A DNA stretch of 64,000 nucleotides from Gammaproteobacteria bacterium. Lineage in GTDB: Bacteria > Pseudomonadota > Gammaproteobacteria > Pseudomonadales > Azotimanducaceae. The position numbers were made by a program, and so were the translations under genes. The stretch is taken from contig VXYV01000084.1 in assembly GCA_009845835.1 (NCBI GenBank), forward strand, positions 1 through 64,000. Direction: 5' to 3'. Position 1 is the stretch's first letter. The number at the start of each line of letters is the position of its first letter. The notes beneath the pieces were generated by a model. It searched no databases. It worked only from the letters and a program-made list of their open reading frames with translations, and was not told the origin of the DNA. This document shows positions 36,911 through 44,474 of this stretch, one piece after another.

Positions 36911-37719
36911 TTTGGCTTACAACCATCGCGGTTATTTTGCTTGTGTTGTTTGTTTCTTATCAGTATGCCTGGTGGCGACCGACGGTTTCTTTCCAACATC
37001 CGCGCATATTAATGTATCACATGATTAGTCGACAAAAACCAAAGAAACGCTTCAATAAACTCCGTGTCGATCCAGTTGAGTTTGAATGTCAGATACGGTG
37101 GTTAAAAGAGAACGGTTGGAATTTCATCCACATGTCTGAATTGAAAAACCAAACATCCCGCAAAAATGTTGCGTTGACTTTCGACGATGGTTATCGTGAT
37201 AATTTCCTGGTTGCCGACCCGATTTTGAAAAAATACAACGCCAAAGCTACTCTTTACTTAGTTGTCGATAGACACGATCGAGATTGGTCTTCTCGTAAGA
37301 AAGCCCATCACGCGGATGGAGAACTTAAAGCCGAACCCAAACTCTTAGATCAAGATGTCGTTCAAATGCTGCAATCTGGTCGCTGGGAATTAGGTGGACA
37401 TACGTTAACTCACGATAATCTTTTAAACCTCACACTTGCTGAGTGTCGAAACGAAATCGAATCGAGTCTACAGAAGCTAGTAGAGACATTTAATACGAAG
37501 GTAAATTCGTTCGCTTATCCATTTGGCCTCTTCAATGAATCGCATGTAGAGATCGTAAAGGAGGTCGGATATCAGAACGCGGTAACAACAATCCAAGGTA
37601 TTTCAACGAACATCTTTAAAGATATACTAACATTACCACGAGTCAAAGTATCAGGGCACGACAGTTTAATGAGTTTTCGATTACGAATCAGAACAGGAAA
37701 ATGTAAATGGAACGACTAG
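36907..37719 (+). CDS. Membrane-anchored polysaccharide deacetylase (CE4/NodB)
   Basis: I place the start at ATG 36907, overlapping the stop of the glycosyltransferase gene in an ATGA arrangement. An upstream in-frame start at 36868 would bury the hydrophobic N-terminus. From this start the protein has 270 residues: a signal anchor (IWLTTIAVILLVLFVSYQYAWW), then a NodB-homology domain with motif 1 VALTFDDGYRDNF, motif 2 LGGHTLTHDNL (H-x-x-x-H metal ligands) and FAYPFGLFNE. Such enzymes remove N-acetyl groups from cell-surface glycans using a divalent metal. Its pairing with the GT4 enzyme suggests both modify the same surface polysaccharide. Confidence 0.85.
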   Translation: MIWLTTIAVILLVLFVSYQYAWWRPTVSFQHPRILMYHMISRQKPKKRFNKLRVDPVEFECQIRWLKENGWNFIHMSELKNQTSRKNVALTFDDGYRDNFLVADPILKKYNAKATLYLVVDRHDRDWSSRKKAHHADGELKAEPKLLDQDVVQMLQSGRWELGGHTLTHDNLLNLTLAECRNEIESSLQKLVETFNTKVNSFAYPFGLFNESHVEIVKEVGYQNAVTTIQGISTNIFKDILTLPRVKVSGHDSLMSFRLRIRTGKCKWND

Positions 37720-38459
37720 ATTACTCGTTGGGTCGAACCATTTTTACTGTCTTCGGTGTCGTGCTTTATTTTGTTTCATCCGCTATTGGCGAGACTACTG
37801 ACGATATCGAAACTTCCTCTGATTCAGAGAGTCAAACAGTTGCATTGATTTACGATGTCAAACTAGGATTTTTTGCTGTGGGTGTCACGGATCTAGAATT
37901 GACAACCACCAACGAATCTTATGAACTCAAGGGGGATTTAAATACGGGAGGTACGCTAGGACAACTGCTGAACTTACACGGTGAATTTGTCGCGACTGGC
38001 ACACTAGTAGAACTAATTCCGACAACCAAAACCTTCACGATGATCGAAGAAAAAGAGAAAAAACAAACACGTAAAGAGATCATTGTCAAAGATCAAACGA
38101 CTACGATTAAAAGAACTGATCGAGATGATTGGGAGTTCGCGACTCCCTCAGGTAATGATTTCATGACTACGTTATTCGCTTATTCATCTTGTCAAGATGA
38201 GATGCAAGTTTTCGATGAAGACGAAACTTTCATGGTTCGTCTGAAAGAAGAGTTCTCCGACAAAAAACTGTCTCAAGGAAAACAATATGTCTCGGGTGTG
38301 ACAACACAATGTCACTACGAGTTCATTTACGACGACGATGAAACACGTAGAGTGGATATTTGGTATGGGGAGTTTGAAGACCGAATTGTTCCGGTACGGC
38401 TTCAAATTCGCATACGGTTCCTCCCGAGTGGGATATTTAAGCTCAGGAAGGCAGAATAA
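37707..38459 (+). CDS. Periplasmic DUF3108-like protein
   Basis: This 250-residue protein overlaps the end of the deacetylase gene by 13 nt. An N-terminal hydrophobic stretch (TIFTVFGVVLYFVSSAIG, about 11-28) is a probable signal peptide. The mature part opens with LIYDVKLGFFAVGVTDLEL, the beta-strand pattern that begins DUF3108 proteins, followed by alternating strands up to RLQIRIRFLPSGIFKL. The family is exported and of unknown function. As the last gene of the DUF924-GT4-deacetylase operon it may act in envelope glycan handling, which is inference. Confidence 0.7.
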   Translation: MERLDYSLGRTIFTVFGVVLYFVSSAIGETTDDIETSSDSESQTVALIYDVKLGFFAVGVTDLELTTTNESYELKGDLNTGGTLGQLLNLHGEFVATGTLVELIPTTKTFTMIEEKEKKQTRKEIIVKDQTTTIKRTDRDDWEFATPSGNDFMTTLFAYSSCQDEMQVFDEDETFMVRLKEEFSDKKLSQGKQYVSGVTTQCHYEFIYDDDETRRVDIWYGEFEDRIVPVRLQIRIRFLPSGIFKLRKAE

Positions 38460-38511
38460 CAGACTAAATCTATCGGATTTTGAATGGTTCAGTTAACTGC
38501 TATACAACACT

Positions 38512-39060
38512 ATGAGTAGAGAAATGGAATTGCTAGATAATCCTGAGTCAACTGCGGTAGAGTTAATTGAACACTATACTCAGACTTGGCGTTTATTGTG
38601 GAACTATGACGAGAAGCAATTTACTCAGCTACCAGCAACGAAATCTTCTGACACACCAATAAACTACGGGCAAATTCAGAACGTTATCGCGAATTTTCGT
38701 CGAGACTTAGTTGAAAAAGGCGAAGCCTCTTCGATTTTTGGTCAAGAACAAGACAATTCCCTCAACGCCATCCTTGGGAACATCGAACAAACTGCTTTTA
38801 AAGAACCGCTATATCAAACTTGCGAATTGAAGGCTGCTCACCTTCTCTACTTTATCGTGAAAGATCACCCTTTTGTGGATGGGAATAAACGAATCGGAGC
38901 ATTGCTGTTCCTACTGTATCTAGCGAATGAAGACTACACACATCCACTCGACCCTTGTGCTTTAACTACGCTCACGTTATTGTTAGCGCAGAGTTCTCCA
39001 GAATCTAAAGACTTGATGATCGAGTTAGTCGTAAGTCTTTTACGTGTGACCGAACATTAA
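38512..39060 (+). CDS. Fic/Doc-family protein
   Basis: This is a 182-residue protein. The Fic active-site motif HPFVDGNKRIGA lies at 119-130 (H119, N125, R127 as expected for nucleotidyl transfer), preceded by the helix AAHLLYFIVKD and followed by LLFLLYLAN. Fic enzymes usually transfer AMP from ATP to a protein; Doc-type members phosphorylate EF-Tu. The N-terminal ~70 residues are not a recognised domain, and I cannot see the [S/T]-x-x-x-E-[G/N] inhibitory helix. No antitoxin gene is adjacent. It may therefore be a stand-alone Fic or related to the RhuM-associated type. Confidence 0.85.
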   Translation: MSREMELLDNPESTAVELIEHYTQTWRLLWNYDEKQFTQLPATKSSDTPINYGQIQNVIANFRRDLVEKGEASSIFGQEQDNSLNAILGNIEQTAFKEPLYQTCELKAAHLLYFIVKDHPFVDGNKRIGALLFLLYLANEDYTHPLDPCALTTLTLLLAQSSPESKDLMIELVVSLLRVTEH

Positions 39061-39221
39061 GACAAAGGCTTAAGGGATTCGTCCCTCCGTTACCGGGATT
39101 TGAGGTGCCGGGTCTTTTTAGAAATCTTTCGAATAAACCTGTACGTCCCCACCCTTCGCCATATTGGAAGGAATGTACTACCGATACAGGTGGAAACTAC
39201 GACTTACTGGTTGATGTTTTA

Positions 39222-39818
39222 CTACGGTTTACGTTCTTCTGTTACCGGCATTTCCGTCATGGTTTCATCTTCGACCTCTTTAGAAAACGCCCGTACATGA
39301 ATCTGCTCTTCCCCACCTTTCGCTTTGATGCGGACAGTCACAATCAAGTTATCGTTCTTATCTAACTTAAATGAATGTTTGACGGTTCTTGATGTAGATG
39401 AATAAGACTCTCGCAGTGTCTTGGAGGTCAAGCTAGTTTTCCGACCGTGCTTGTTTCCAATGAAAAAGTCTCGGCGACTACCGTCTTCACAACTTAACGT
39501 TACTTTGTCGTCTTTCTTACTCAGTTCAAATCCTTCACATTCCAGAACAGTAGGAAATTTAAGTGAAGCCGCTGCCGCGGTAGGGCCACCCATACCTCCA
39601 CCCGGAAGCGGGATTCCGATTCCACCCGCGGAAGCCGAAACACCACCAAAACCTCCCATCGTACGGGATTTTCTAGGTTTGGGTTTTAACTCTGCGGTCA
39701 AATCATCATTCAACACCCACGATCCTAGTATTTTCGATTCATCCGCTTGGAGCGTAAAAAACGAAACTACAATCAGTGAGATATAAACAGACGCTGAAAT
39801 GAAATATTTACTAAACAT
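39222..39818 (-). CDS. Exported protein with a glycine/proline-rich segment
   Basis: This 198-residue protein has a hydrophobic N-terminus (YFISASVYISLIVVSFFTLQA) that looks like a signal peptide. The start of the mature part is GSWVLNDDLTAELKPKPR, a pattern seen in small exported proteins that report or bind an unknown ligand. Residues about 54-82 are rich in Gly and Pro (GGFGG, GIPLPGGGMGG). The C-terminal half is beta-rich and basic. It follows kdsD by 46 nt on the same strand. I do not recognise a family. A divergent plus-strand frame over the same DNA is a shadow of the Gly-rich codons. Confidence 0.65.
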   Translation of the reverse strand: MFSKYFISASVYISLIVVSFFTLQADESKILGSWVLNDDLTAELKPKPRKSRTMGGFGGVSASAGGIGIPLPGGGMGGPTAAAASLKFPTVLECEGFELSKKDDKVTLSCEDGSRRDFFIGNKHGRKTSLTSKTLRESYSSTSRTVKHSFKLDKNDNLIVTVRIKAKGGEEQIHVRAFSKEVEDETMTEMPVTEERKP

Positions 39819-39864
39819 TGAGACTTCACCTCATTTACTTTCCAACACCAGTAGATAGTATATC

Positions 39865-40860
39865 CTATAAACCAGCGGCTACCAAATCTTGCATTCGAAC
39901 CAATCCTACCGGTCGGTTCTTTTTCACTACAACCAAACTAGTAATTCGATCGCGCTGCATTTGCTCTAAACATTCAATAGCTTTCGTATGTTCCGAAACA
40001 ATGCTTACTTCAGGTTGTGGTAGATCTGTGCTGCGTCGACTTAGACGAAAACATTCCATTGCGTTGAGTGTAAGAACGTTTTCATGCCGTTCTAGTAACC
40101 GTCGGATATCCCCATCCGTGATTATCCCGACTAACCGTTCGTTCGCATCGACCAAAATGACTGTACCTAACCCTTTTGACGAAATTTCAAAAATCACATC
40201 GGAGGCTTTCAAATTGGCGGTACATATAGGTAAATCGTCGCCACCAACCATGAAATCGCCAGCTTTTAGACGTAGTCGTTTTCCTAAGGTTCCTTGAGGA
40301 TGAAATTGGGCAAAGTGTTCTGCCGTTAACCCTTTCTTTTGTTGTACACAAATAGCTAATACATCGCAGATGCCCAAAGTGGTCATGGTGCTAGTTGTAG
40401 GTGCAAGATCCCATTCGTCGATTTCTTCGAGTTGTGGAATGAACAATGGTATGTTCGCTAGTTCTGACAATTTTGTATCCGGTTCAGTGATCGTTATGAC
40501 CATACCATTCGATACAGTCTTGAATTGTCGTACGAATTCAATAGTTTCTGAATTGCCTCCTCCTTTCGAAATCGCAAGCATCCCTGCTGTCGGTTCAACA
40601 ACTCCCGAATCACCGTGTAAAGCTTCGACTGGATGAACAAAAACTGCCCGAGTGCCGGTACTTGAAAAAGTCGCGGCAGCTTTCTGTCCAATTAAACCGC
40701 TTTTTCCTAATCCAGTGATTACCAACAGAGAATCAAGAGACGTGATCGCGTCCACAGCCTTATCAAATTTACCGTCGACCATGGTGCCTGTTTGAAACAG
40801 TGCAGAGGAATATCCATTTAACATGGTTCTTGCGCGTTCGTGGTGAGCTTCAGTATTCAT
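39865..40860 (-). CDS. kdsD: Arabinose-5-phosphate isomerase
   Basis: This 331-residue enzyme converts ribulose 5-phosphate to arabinose 5-phosphate, the first step of Kdo synthesis for LPS. The N-terminal SIS domain shows VITGLGKSGLIGQKAAATFSSTG (phosphosugar loop) and FVHPVEALHGDSGVV. The family's usual S-N-S-G-E-T loop reads ISKGGGNSET here, slightly altered but with the key Ser/Glu/Thr kept. Two CBS domains follow (about 205-265 and 275-331, the latter with ITSLVVVKKNRPVGLVRMQDLVAAG). Length equals E. coli KdsD within a few residues. In many genomes kdsD sits with kdsC and lpt genes; here it stands apart from them. Confidence 0.93.
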   Translation of the reverse strand: MNTEAHHERARTMLNGYSSALFQTGTMVDGKFDKAVDAITSLDSLLVITGLGKSGLIGQKAAATFSSTGTRAVFVHPVEALHGDSGVVEPTAGMLAISKGGGNSETIEFVRQFKTVSNGMVITITEPDTKLSELANIPLFIPQLEEIDEWDLAPTTSTMTTLGICDVLAICVQQKKGLTAEHFAQFHPQGTLGKRLRLKAGDFMVGGDDLPICTANLKASDVIFEISSKGLGTVILVDANERLVGIITDGDIRRLLERHENVLTLNAMECFRLSRRSTDLPQPEVSIVSEHTKAIECLEQMQRDRITSLVVVKKNRPVGLVRMQDLVAAGL

Positions 40861-41040
40861 ACAAAATGCAGAAAGTCAAGAAATTAAACGATTAAAAATA
40901 AACACGATTGAGTTGCATTGTAATGTTACGAAACTGGATTCAGTAGTTAGGGTAAGCATCTTGGATTGAATTGAATAAGACTTAGGTAGATTAGTTGACA
41001 ACCCCTTGCTATTTGATGTGAAATAAATATACTAATACAC

Positions 41041-42225
41041 ATGGAAAACAGGAATATTCGTTATCGGCTCTATCCGAAATCCCGTGATCGAGCTGAGTTA
41101 CTCAAACAATGTTTAGGTGCAACTCGCTTCGTCTGGAATCACTTCTTAGGTGAAAACCGCGAGCAGATGCAACGACACAGGGAAGATGCGTCGCAACCCA
41201 AACCGAACATCTCGTTCTTTTCACTCGGTAAAGAGTTCATTCAATTACGCAATCGGACCGATTGGTTGCGGGAGTTACCTTGTGCGGCTATTCGCTACAC
41301 CTTGAAGTATCAAGCCGATGCGTGGCAGCAATGTTTTCACTCAGGTAAAGGATTTCCCCAATTCAAAAGCAAGTGGTATGACCAAGATTCGGTTTCGTTT
41401 CCAATGGGTTCGTTCAAAATAACGGGTAACTCCTTGTTTTTGGGTAAGATTGGTCAAGTGGTGCTCAGTGGTAGCAATCCTTATCCACAGGGTGAGCCGC
41501 GACTGGTAACCATCACTGAAGCCGGCGGTAAGTTTTGGGCGACGGTGTGTTATACAGTGGAAGTGGTACCGAAGAATGCAAATGGTAAGATGGTAGGTAT
41601 TGACATGAACGTCGGTCAGTATGCGACGAGTACCGGTGACATCCGGCACGTACCAGAGGTGCAGAAATTAGAAGCGAAGCGTCGGCGCTTACAACGCAAA
41701 ATGGCACGACGTCAGGGACCGAATCGTCAGCGAGGTCAACAACCGTCGACACGGTATTTAGTCGTGAAGAGTCAATGTGCTAAGATTTCGCGCCAATTGG
41801 CGAACATCAAGAGCGATTGGCAACATCAAGAGTCTCGGCGGCTAGCGAATCAATATCAGTATGTAGTGGTTGAAGCCCTGAGTGTCAAGGGGATGACGAA
41901 ATCAGCCAAGGGTACCGTTGCACAACGAGGTAAGAATGTTAAAGCCAAGAGTGGCTTAAATCGGTCAATCTTAGCAACGGGTTGGTCGGGATTCAAGCTG
42001 AAGTTAGCGTACAAGTCATCGGTGATTGAAGTTGCCCCTAACTATACCAGTCAAAAATGTAACGCCTGTGGTTACATAGATAAAGAGAACCGCAAGACGC
42101 AGGCGAAATTTACGTGCGTTGCATGCGGTCATTCGGGGAATGCGGATGTGAATGCTGCATTCAATGTTTTAGCCTTGGGGACTCAGGCGATTGGGCATGG
42201 AGGGCGATCCCAGGGGGGGACCTAA
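41041..42225 (+). CDS. tnpB: TnpB RNA-guided nuclease of an IS200/IS605-type element
   Basis: This is a 394-residue protein with the full TnpB layout. The N-terminal wedge region opens NIRYRLYPKSRDRAELLKQCLGATRFVWNHFL. RuvC-I is GIDMNVGQ (D189), RuvC-II VVVEALSVKGM (E278) and RuvC-III GNADVNAAFN (D369). A zinc ribbon has C340-x2-C343 and C359-x2-C362. All catalytic residues are present. No tnpA lies within several kb, so this is a solitary tnpB copy. A G7 run sits just before the stop. By analogy with ISDra2 the guide RNA should come from the 3' end of the gene and the adjacent right end. The start ATG at 41041 has no obvious ribosome binding site. Confidence 0.92.
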   Translation: MENRNIRYRLYPKSRDRAELLKQCLGATRFVWNHFLGENREQMQRHREDASQPKPNISFFSLGKEFIQLRNRTDWLRELPCAAIRYTLKYQADAWQQCFHSGKGFPQFKSKWYDQDSVSFPMGSFKITGNSLFLGKIGQVVLSGSNPYPQGEPRLVTITEAGGKFWATVCYTVEVVPKNANGKMVGIDMNVGQYATSTGDIRHVPEVQKLEAKRRRLQRKMARRQGPNRQRGQQPSTRYLVVKSQCAKISRQLANIKSDWQHQESRRLANQYQYVVVEALSVKGMTKSAKGTVAQRGKNVKAKSGLNRSILATGWSGFKLKLAYKSSVIEVAPNYTSQKCNACGYIDKENRKTQAKFTCVACGHSGNADVNAAFNVLALGTQAIGHGGRSQGGT

Positions 42226-42242
42226 TGAAGTGCCAAGAAATC

Positions 42243-42272
42243 TATGTAGAAAACTTGCAAACTATTCTACGT
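42243..42272 (+). other. Hairpin downstream of tnpB, possible element right end
   Basis: ATGTAGAA and TTCTACGT form an 8-bp stem (one G-U pair in RNA) around a 14-nt loop, 17 nt after the tnpB stop. IS200/IS605 right ends typically carry such imperfect hairpins, and the omega RNA scaffold ends there. Its identity as the element end is inference. It could also be a weak terminator. Confidence 0.35.
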
Positions 42273-42400
42273 AAGTCACAATTGAATTTGCACAGATTCG
42301 AATTATTTGATAAACTATATATCTACATCGTGGATTTGATCGTTGTTTTACGCAGCAATCGGTGCCACGAGTTACGTAAGTGAACCTAGGAGAAATACTA

Positions 42401-42775
42401 ATGAAAACATTAACTGCTTTACTTCTTGTCGCGTTTGTAGCCTTCGTTACTGGTTGCGGTGGCGGTGAATCTACTGACGATGCCGCTAGTGCTGAGGCAG
42501 ATGCAGACGACATGGACATGATGGACGATACCTCTGGTATGTCCGACGATATGATGATGGACGACGACGCGTCCATGGACGACGCCATGACCGAACCTGA
42601 CGACGGTATGCAAATGGATGAGGATATGGATATGGACACTGAGAACGGTGAAATGGTGGATCCTCAAACCATGATGGATAGTCTTGATACCACTCAAGAA
42701 GACGATGCTGACATGGATATGGATTCTGACGCATCTGGTGACGAAATGTCCGATACCGAGGAAGAGGATAAGTAG
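42401..42775 (+). CDS. Met/Asp-rich lipoprotein, possible metal binder
   Basis: I choose ATG 42401 (124 residues), since AGGAGAA lies 8 nt upstream and it opens a proper lipoprotein signal: MKTLTALLLVAFVAFVTGC with the lipid-modified cysteine at 19. An upstream in-frame start at 42380 would add seven residues. The mature part is almost entirely Asp, Met, Ser and Glu (DDMDMMDDT, DDMMMDDDASMDD, DADMDMDSD). It is thus highly acidic, methionine-rich and probably disordered. Met/Asp clusters of this kind can bind copper or other soft metals in the periplasm. That is a suggestion only. A perfect terminator hairpin follows at 42850. Confidence 0.75.
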   Translation: MKTLTALLLVAFVAFVTGCGGGESTDDAASAEADADDMDMMDDTSGMSDDMMMDDDASMDDAMTEPDDGMQMDEDMDMDTENGEMVDPQTMMDSLDTTQEDDADMDMDSDASGDEMSDTEEEDK

Positions 42776-42849
42776 TTTGCTAGGCTAGCTTTGACGAGCT
42801 AGTCTTCAATCTGACACAATAGCGGAAAAAGCAGCGATCCCTAGATATT

Positions 42850-42879
42850 GGAAGAAACGATCCTAAAGTCGTTTCTTCC
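42850..42879 (+). terminator. Hairpin terminator after the Met/Asp-rich lipoprotein gene
   Basis: Arms GGAAGAAACGA and TCGTTTCTTCC form a perfect 11-bp stem with loop TCCTAAAG. A T-rich stretch (GATTAGTTTTCTC) follows. It lies 74 nt after the stop codon, which fits intrinsic termination. Confidence 0.7.
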
Positions 42880-42900
42880 GATTAGTTTTCTCTATGTTTT

Positions 42901-42921
42901 GTGCGTGAAAATTTCACGCAC
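42901..42921. promoter_or_regulatory. 21-bp palindrome upstream of the Yip1-like gene
   Basis: GTGCGTGAAA and TTTCACGCAC are perfect complements around a single A. The element lies between the terminator at 42850 and the gene at 43019. It may be a regulator binding site or a second hairpin; there is no T-run, so a terminator role is less likely. Confidence 0.4.
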
Positions 42922-43018
42922 TACAGGGGTGTTGTAACTCGACTTTTCATCAATAAATGTTCAAACGGACTAAGTTCTACTATTCAGTAGAACAACCTGA
43001 CGTCTTGGAGATCGCCTA

Positions 43019-43921
43019 ATGAAGGAACAATTCCTAGGTATCTTCTTGTTCCCCGGCGCGGTTTTTTCGACTTTCAAAGAAAAAGTCCCGGTATTTCCAG
43101 TCTTAATCACATACACTGTAGCGGCTTTCATATTTGTTGGACTAAGTGCATTTCTTATTTCCGATGAACAAATCGTTGAATTGCAAGAAACACAAGCCGA
43201 CGGTATCGCGAGAATTCAAGCAATGTTGCAACGGTCTAGCCCTGCATTTCCCGTCTCATTTGAGGACTTTGAGTCTGGTCAAGAAATAACTTTGGAAGAG
43301 AGCGAAGAAGAATTTAACAAAGTCATCGCTGAGGACACTGAACATGACCAAGAATCGAATTTTCAAGAACTTTACGACACGATTTATGCAGAACAACTCG
43401 AAAAGCTAACTACTCCAGACGCAATGTTTACCGCACGTATATTGGAAGCTATCTTTAATCCGGTGTTTGCACTCTGCGGTTTAGCTCTTGGTTGTGTTTT
43501 ACTTGCGACGTACTATCTGATCGTAGGCAACATGCTCAGTACTCAGTACGGCTGGTCACAATGGTTCGGCTTTTCACTTTGGAGTCTCCTACCCATCGTC
43601 CCCTTCTGGCTCGTCGCGGACGCGGTCTGGGTGTTCAATTCTTCGATCCGTCCTGAAAACATGGAGAGCTTGTTTTCGCCATTTTCCTGGATTGGAATAG
43701 ACCAAGCTATTTGCGGGGCGATTACCCTACCGTTAATCTACACAATTTACATTCAATTCCGTGGCCTACAGAGTTGGACAAATTCCACTATACCTAGCTT
43801 GTTGTTAGCACTTTTACCTTGGGTAATTTACGTACCACTTACGGCTGGATTGTTTGAACTTGTAGAATTTCTAAATCAACTCGGTAATCAGTCCTTCGAG
43901 GAAATGAGTTCGAAACTATGA
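43019..43921 (+). CDS. Yip1-like integral membrane protein
   Basis: This 300-residue protein begins with the signature FLGIFLFPGAVFSTFKEK followed by a hydrophobic segment (about 26-48), as in bacterial YIP1-family proteins. An acidic periplasmic or cytoplasmic loop of about 90 residues (rich in Glu) separates it from four to five further membrane segments (about 145-170, 185-205, 220-245, 258-280). YIP1 proteins are membrane proteins without a known enzymatic role in bacteria. Its stop overlaps the start of the lipoprotein gene (ATGA), so the two are translated together. Confidence 0.72.
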   Translation: MKEQFLGIFLFPGAVFSTFKEKVPVFPVLITYTVAAFIFVGLSAFLISDEQIVELQETQADGIARIQAMLQRSSPAFPVSFEDFESGQEITLEESEEEFNKVIAEDTEHDQESNFQELYDTIYAEQLEKLTTPDAMFTARILEAIFNPVFALCGLALGCVLLATYYLIVGNMLSTQYGWSQWFGFSLWSLLPIVPFWLVADAVWVFNSSIRPENMESLFSPFSWIGIDQAICGAITLPLIYTIYIQFRGLQSWTNSTIPSLLLALLPWVIYVPLTAGLFELVEFLNQLGNQSFEEMSSKL

Positions 43922-44457
43922 AATACGCAAATGTTTTCGTCGCAGGTCTCGGTATTGGTGTGACGTTGTGGTTGTCTTTTGGTTGTGCTGGTGGTTCAAT
44001 CGAATCGCCGGATGCAGTCGATTTTTCTGGTGTCTGGCAAGTCAGTGAAAGTGATAGTGATCCTGTCCCCGACATAAACAAGATTTTTAGTGAAGAACGC
44101 AAAGCACTGATTAAAGGCGAACTCAACGATCCCACCCAATCGGCGATATTTCTAAAGCACGATTTCCCCGTTTTGTTCAACGACACGTTAATGATTGAAC
44201 AAGATGCGGAATCGATGGGGGTCAGTTACTCTAGTTCCCCATACGACGATTTTAAATGGGGACAAAAAATTCAGAATGGTTTGAAGCTCTCCGTGATTTG
44301 GCGAGACACCACACTAGTCATTCAAAAAATTCGCCGATCCGTACGAGGTACCGAGAGATATTCGCTTGACGACGACGGAAATACGTTGAGAGTATTTGTG
44401 AACATCCAATCAGGCAACGAAAAGTTTCGGTTGAATCGAATTTTTCGTAAAAATTAG
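43918..44457 (+). CDS. Small lipoprotein
   Basis: This 179-residue protein has a signal peptide ending LWLSFGC, giving a lipobox cysteine at 23. The mature part has FSGVWQVSESDS near its start and a beta-rich C-terminus (GNTLRVFVNIQSGNEKFRLNRIFRKN). The F-S-G-x-W opening is common in small lipocalin-like or DUF-type exported proteins, but I cannot name the family. It overlaps the Yip1-like gene by 4 nt and precedes the amidohydrolase gene by 17 nt, so it is likely part of a three-gene operon. Confidence 0.68.
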   Translation: MKYANVFVAGLGIGVTLWLSFGCAGGSIESPDAVDFSGVWQVSESDSDPVPDINKIFSEERKALIKGELNDPTQSAIFLKHDFPVLFNDTLMIEQDAESMGVSYSSSPYDDFKWGQKIQNGLKLSVIWRDTTLVIQKIRRSVRGTERYSLDDDGNTLRVFVNIQSGNEKFRLNRIFRKN

Positions 44458-44474
44458 ATTTTCGGTTCGAGTCA

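Noticed and set aside
39073..39086. Small hairpin AGGGA-TTCG-TCCCT after the Fic gene as a terminator
   Set aside because: Only a 5-bp stem and no T-run follows.
39421..39786. Pro/Ile-rich plus-strand frame opposite the Gly-rich exported protein gene
   Set aside because: Shadow of glycine codons; no start signals or family, and the minus frame has a signal peptide.
42419..42734. His-rich or Arg/Pro-rich minus-strand frames opposite the Met/Asp-rich lipoprotein gene
   Set aside because: They are mirror images of ATG/GAC/GAT codon repeats; the plus strand has a ribosome binding site and lipobox.
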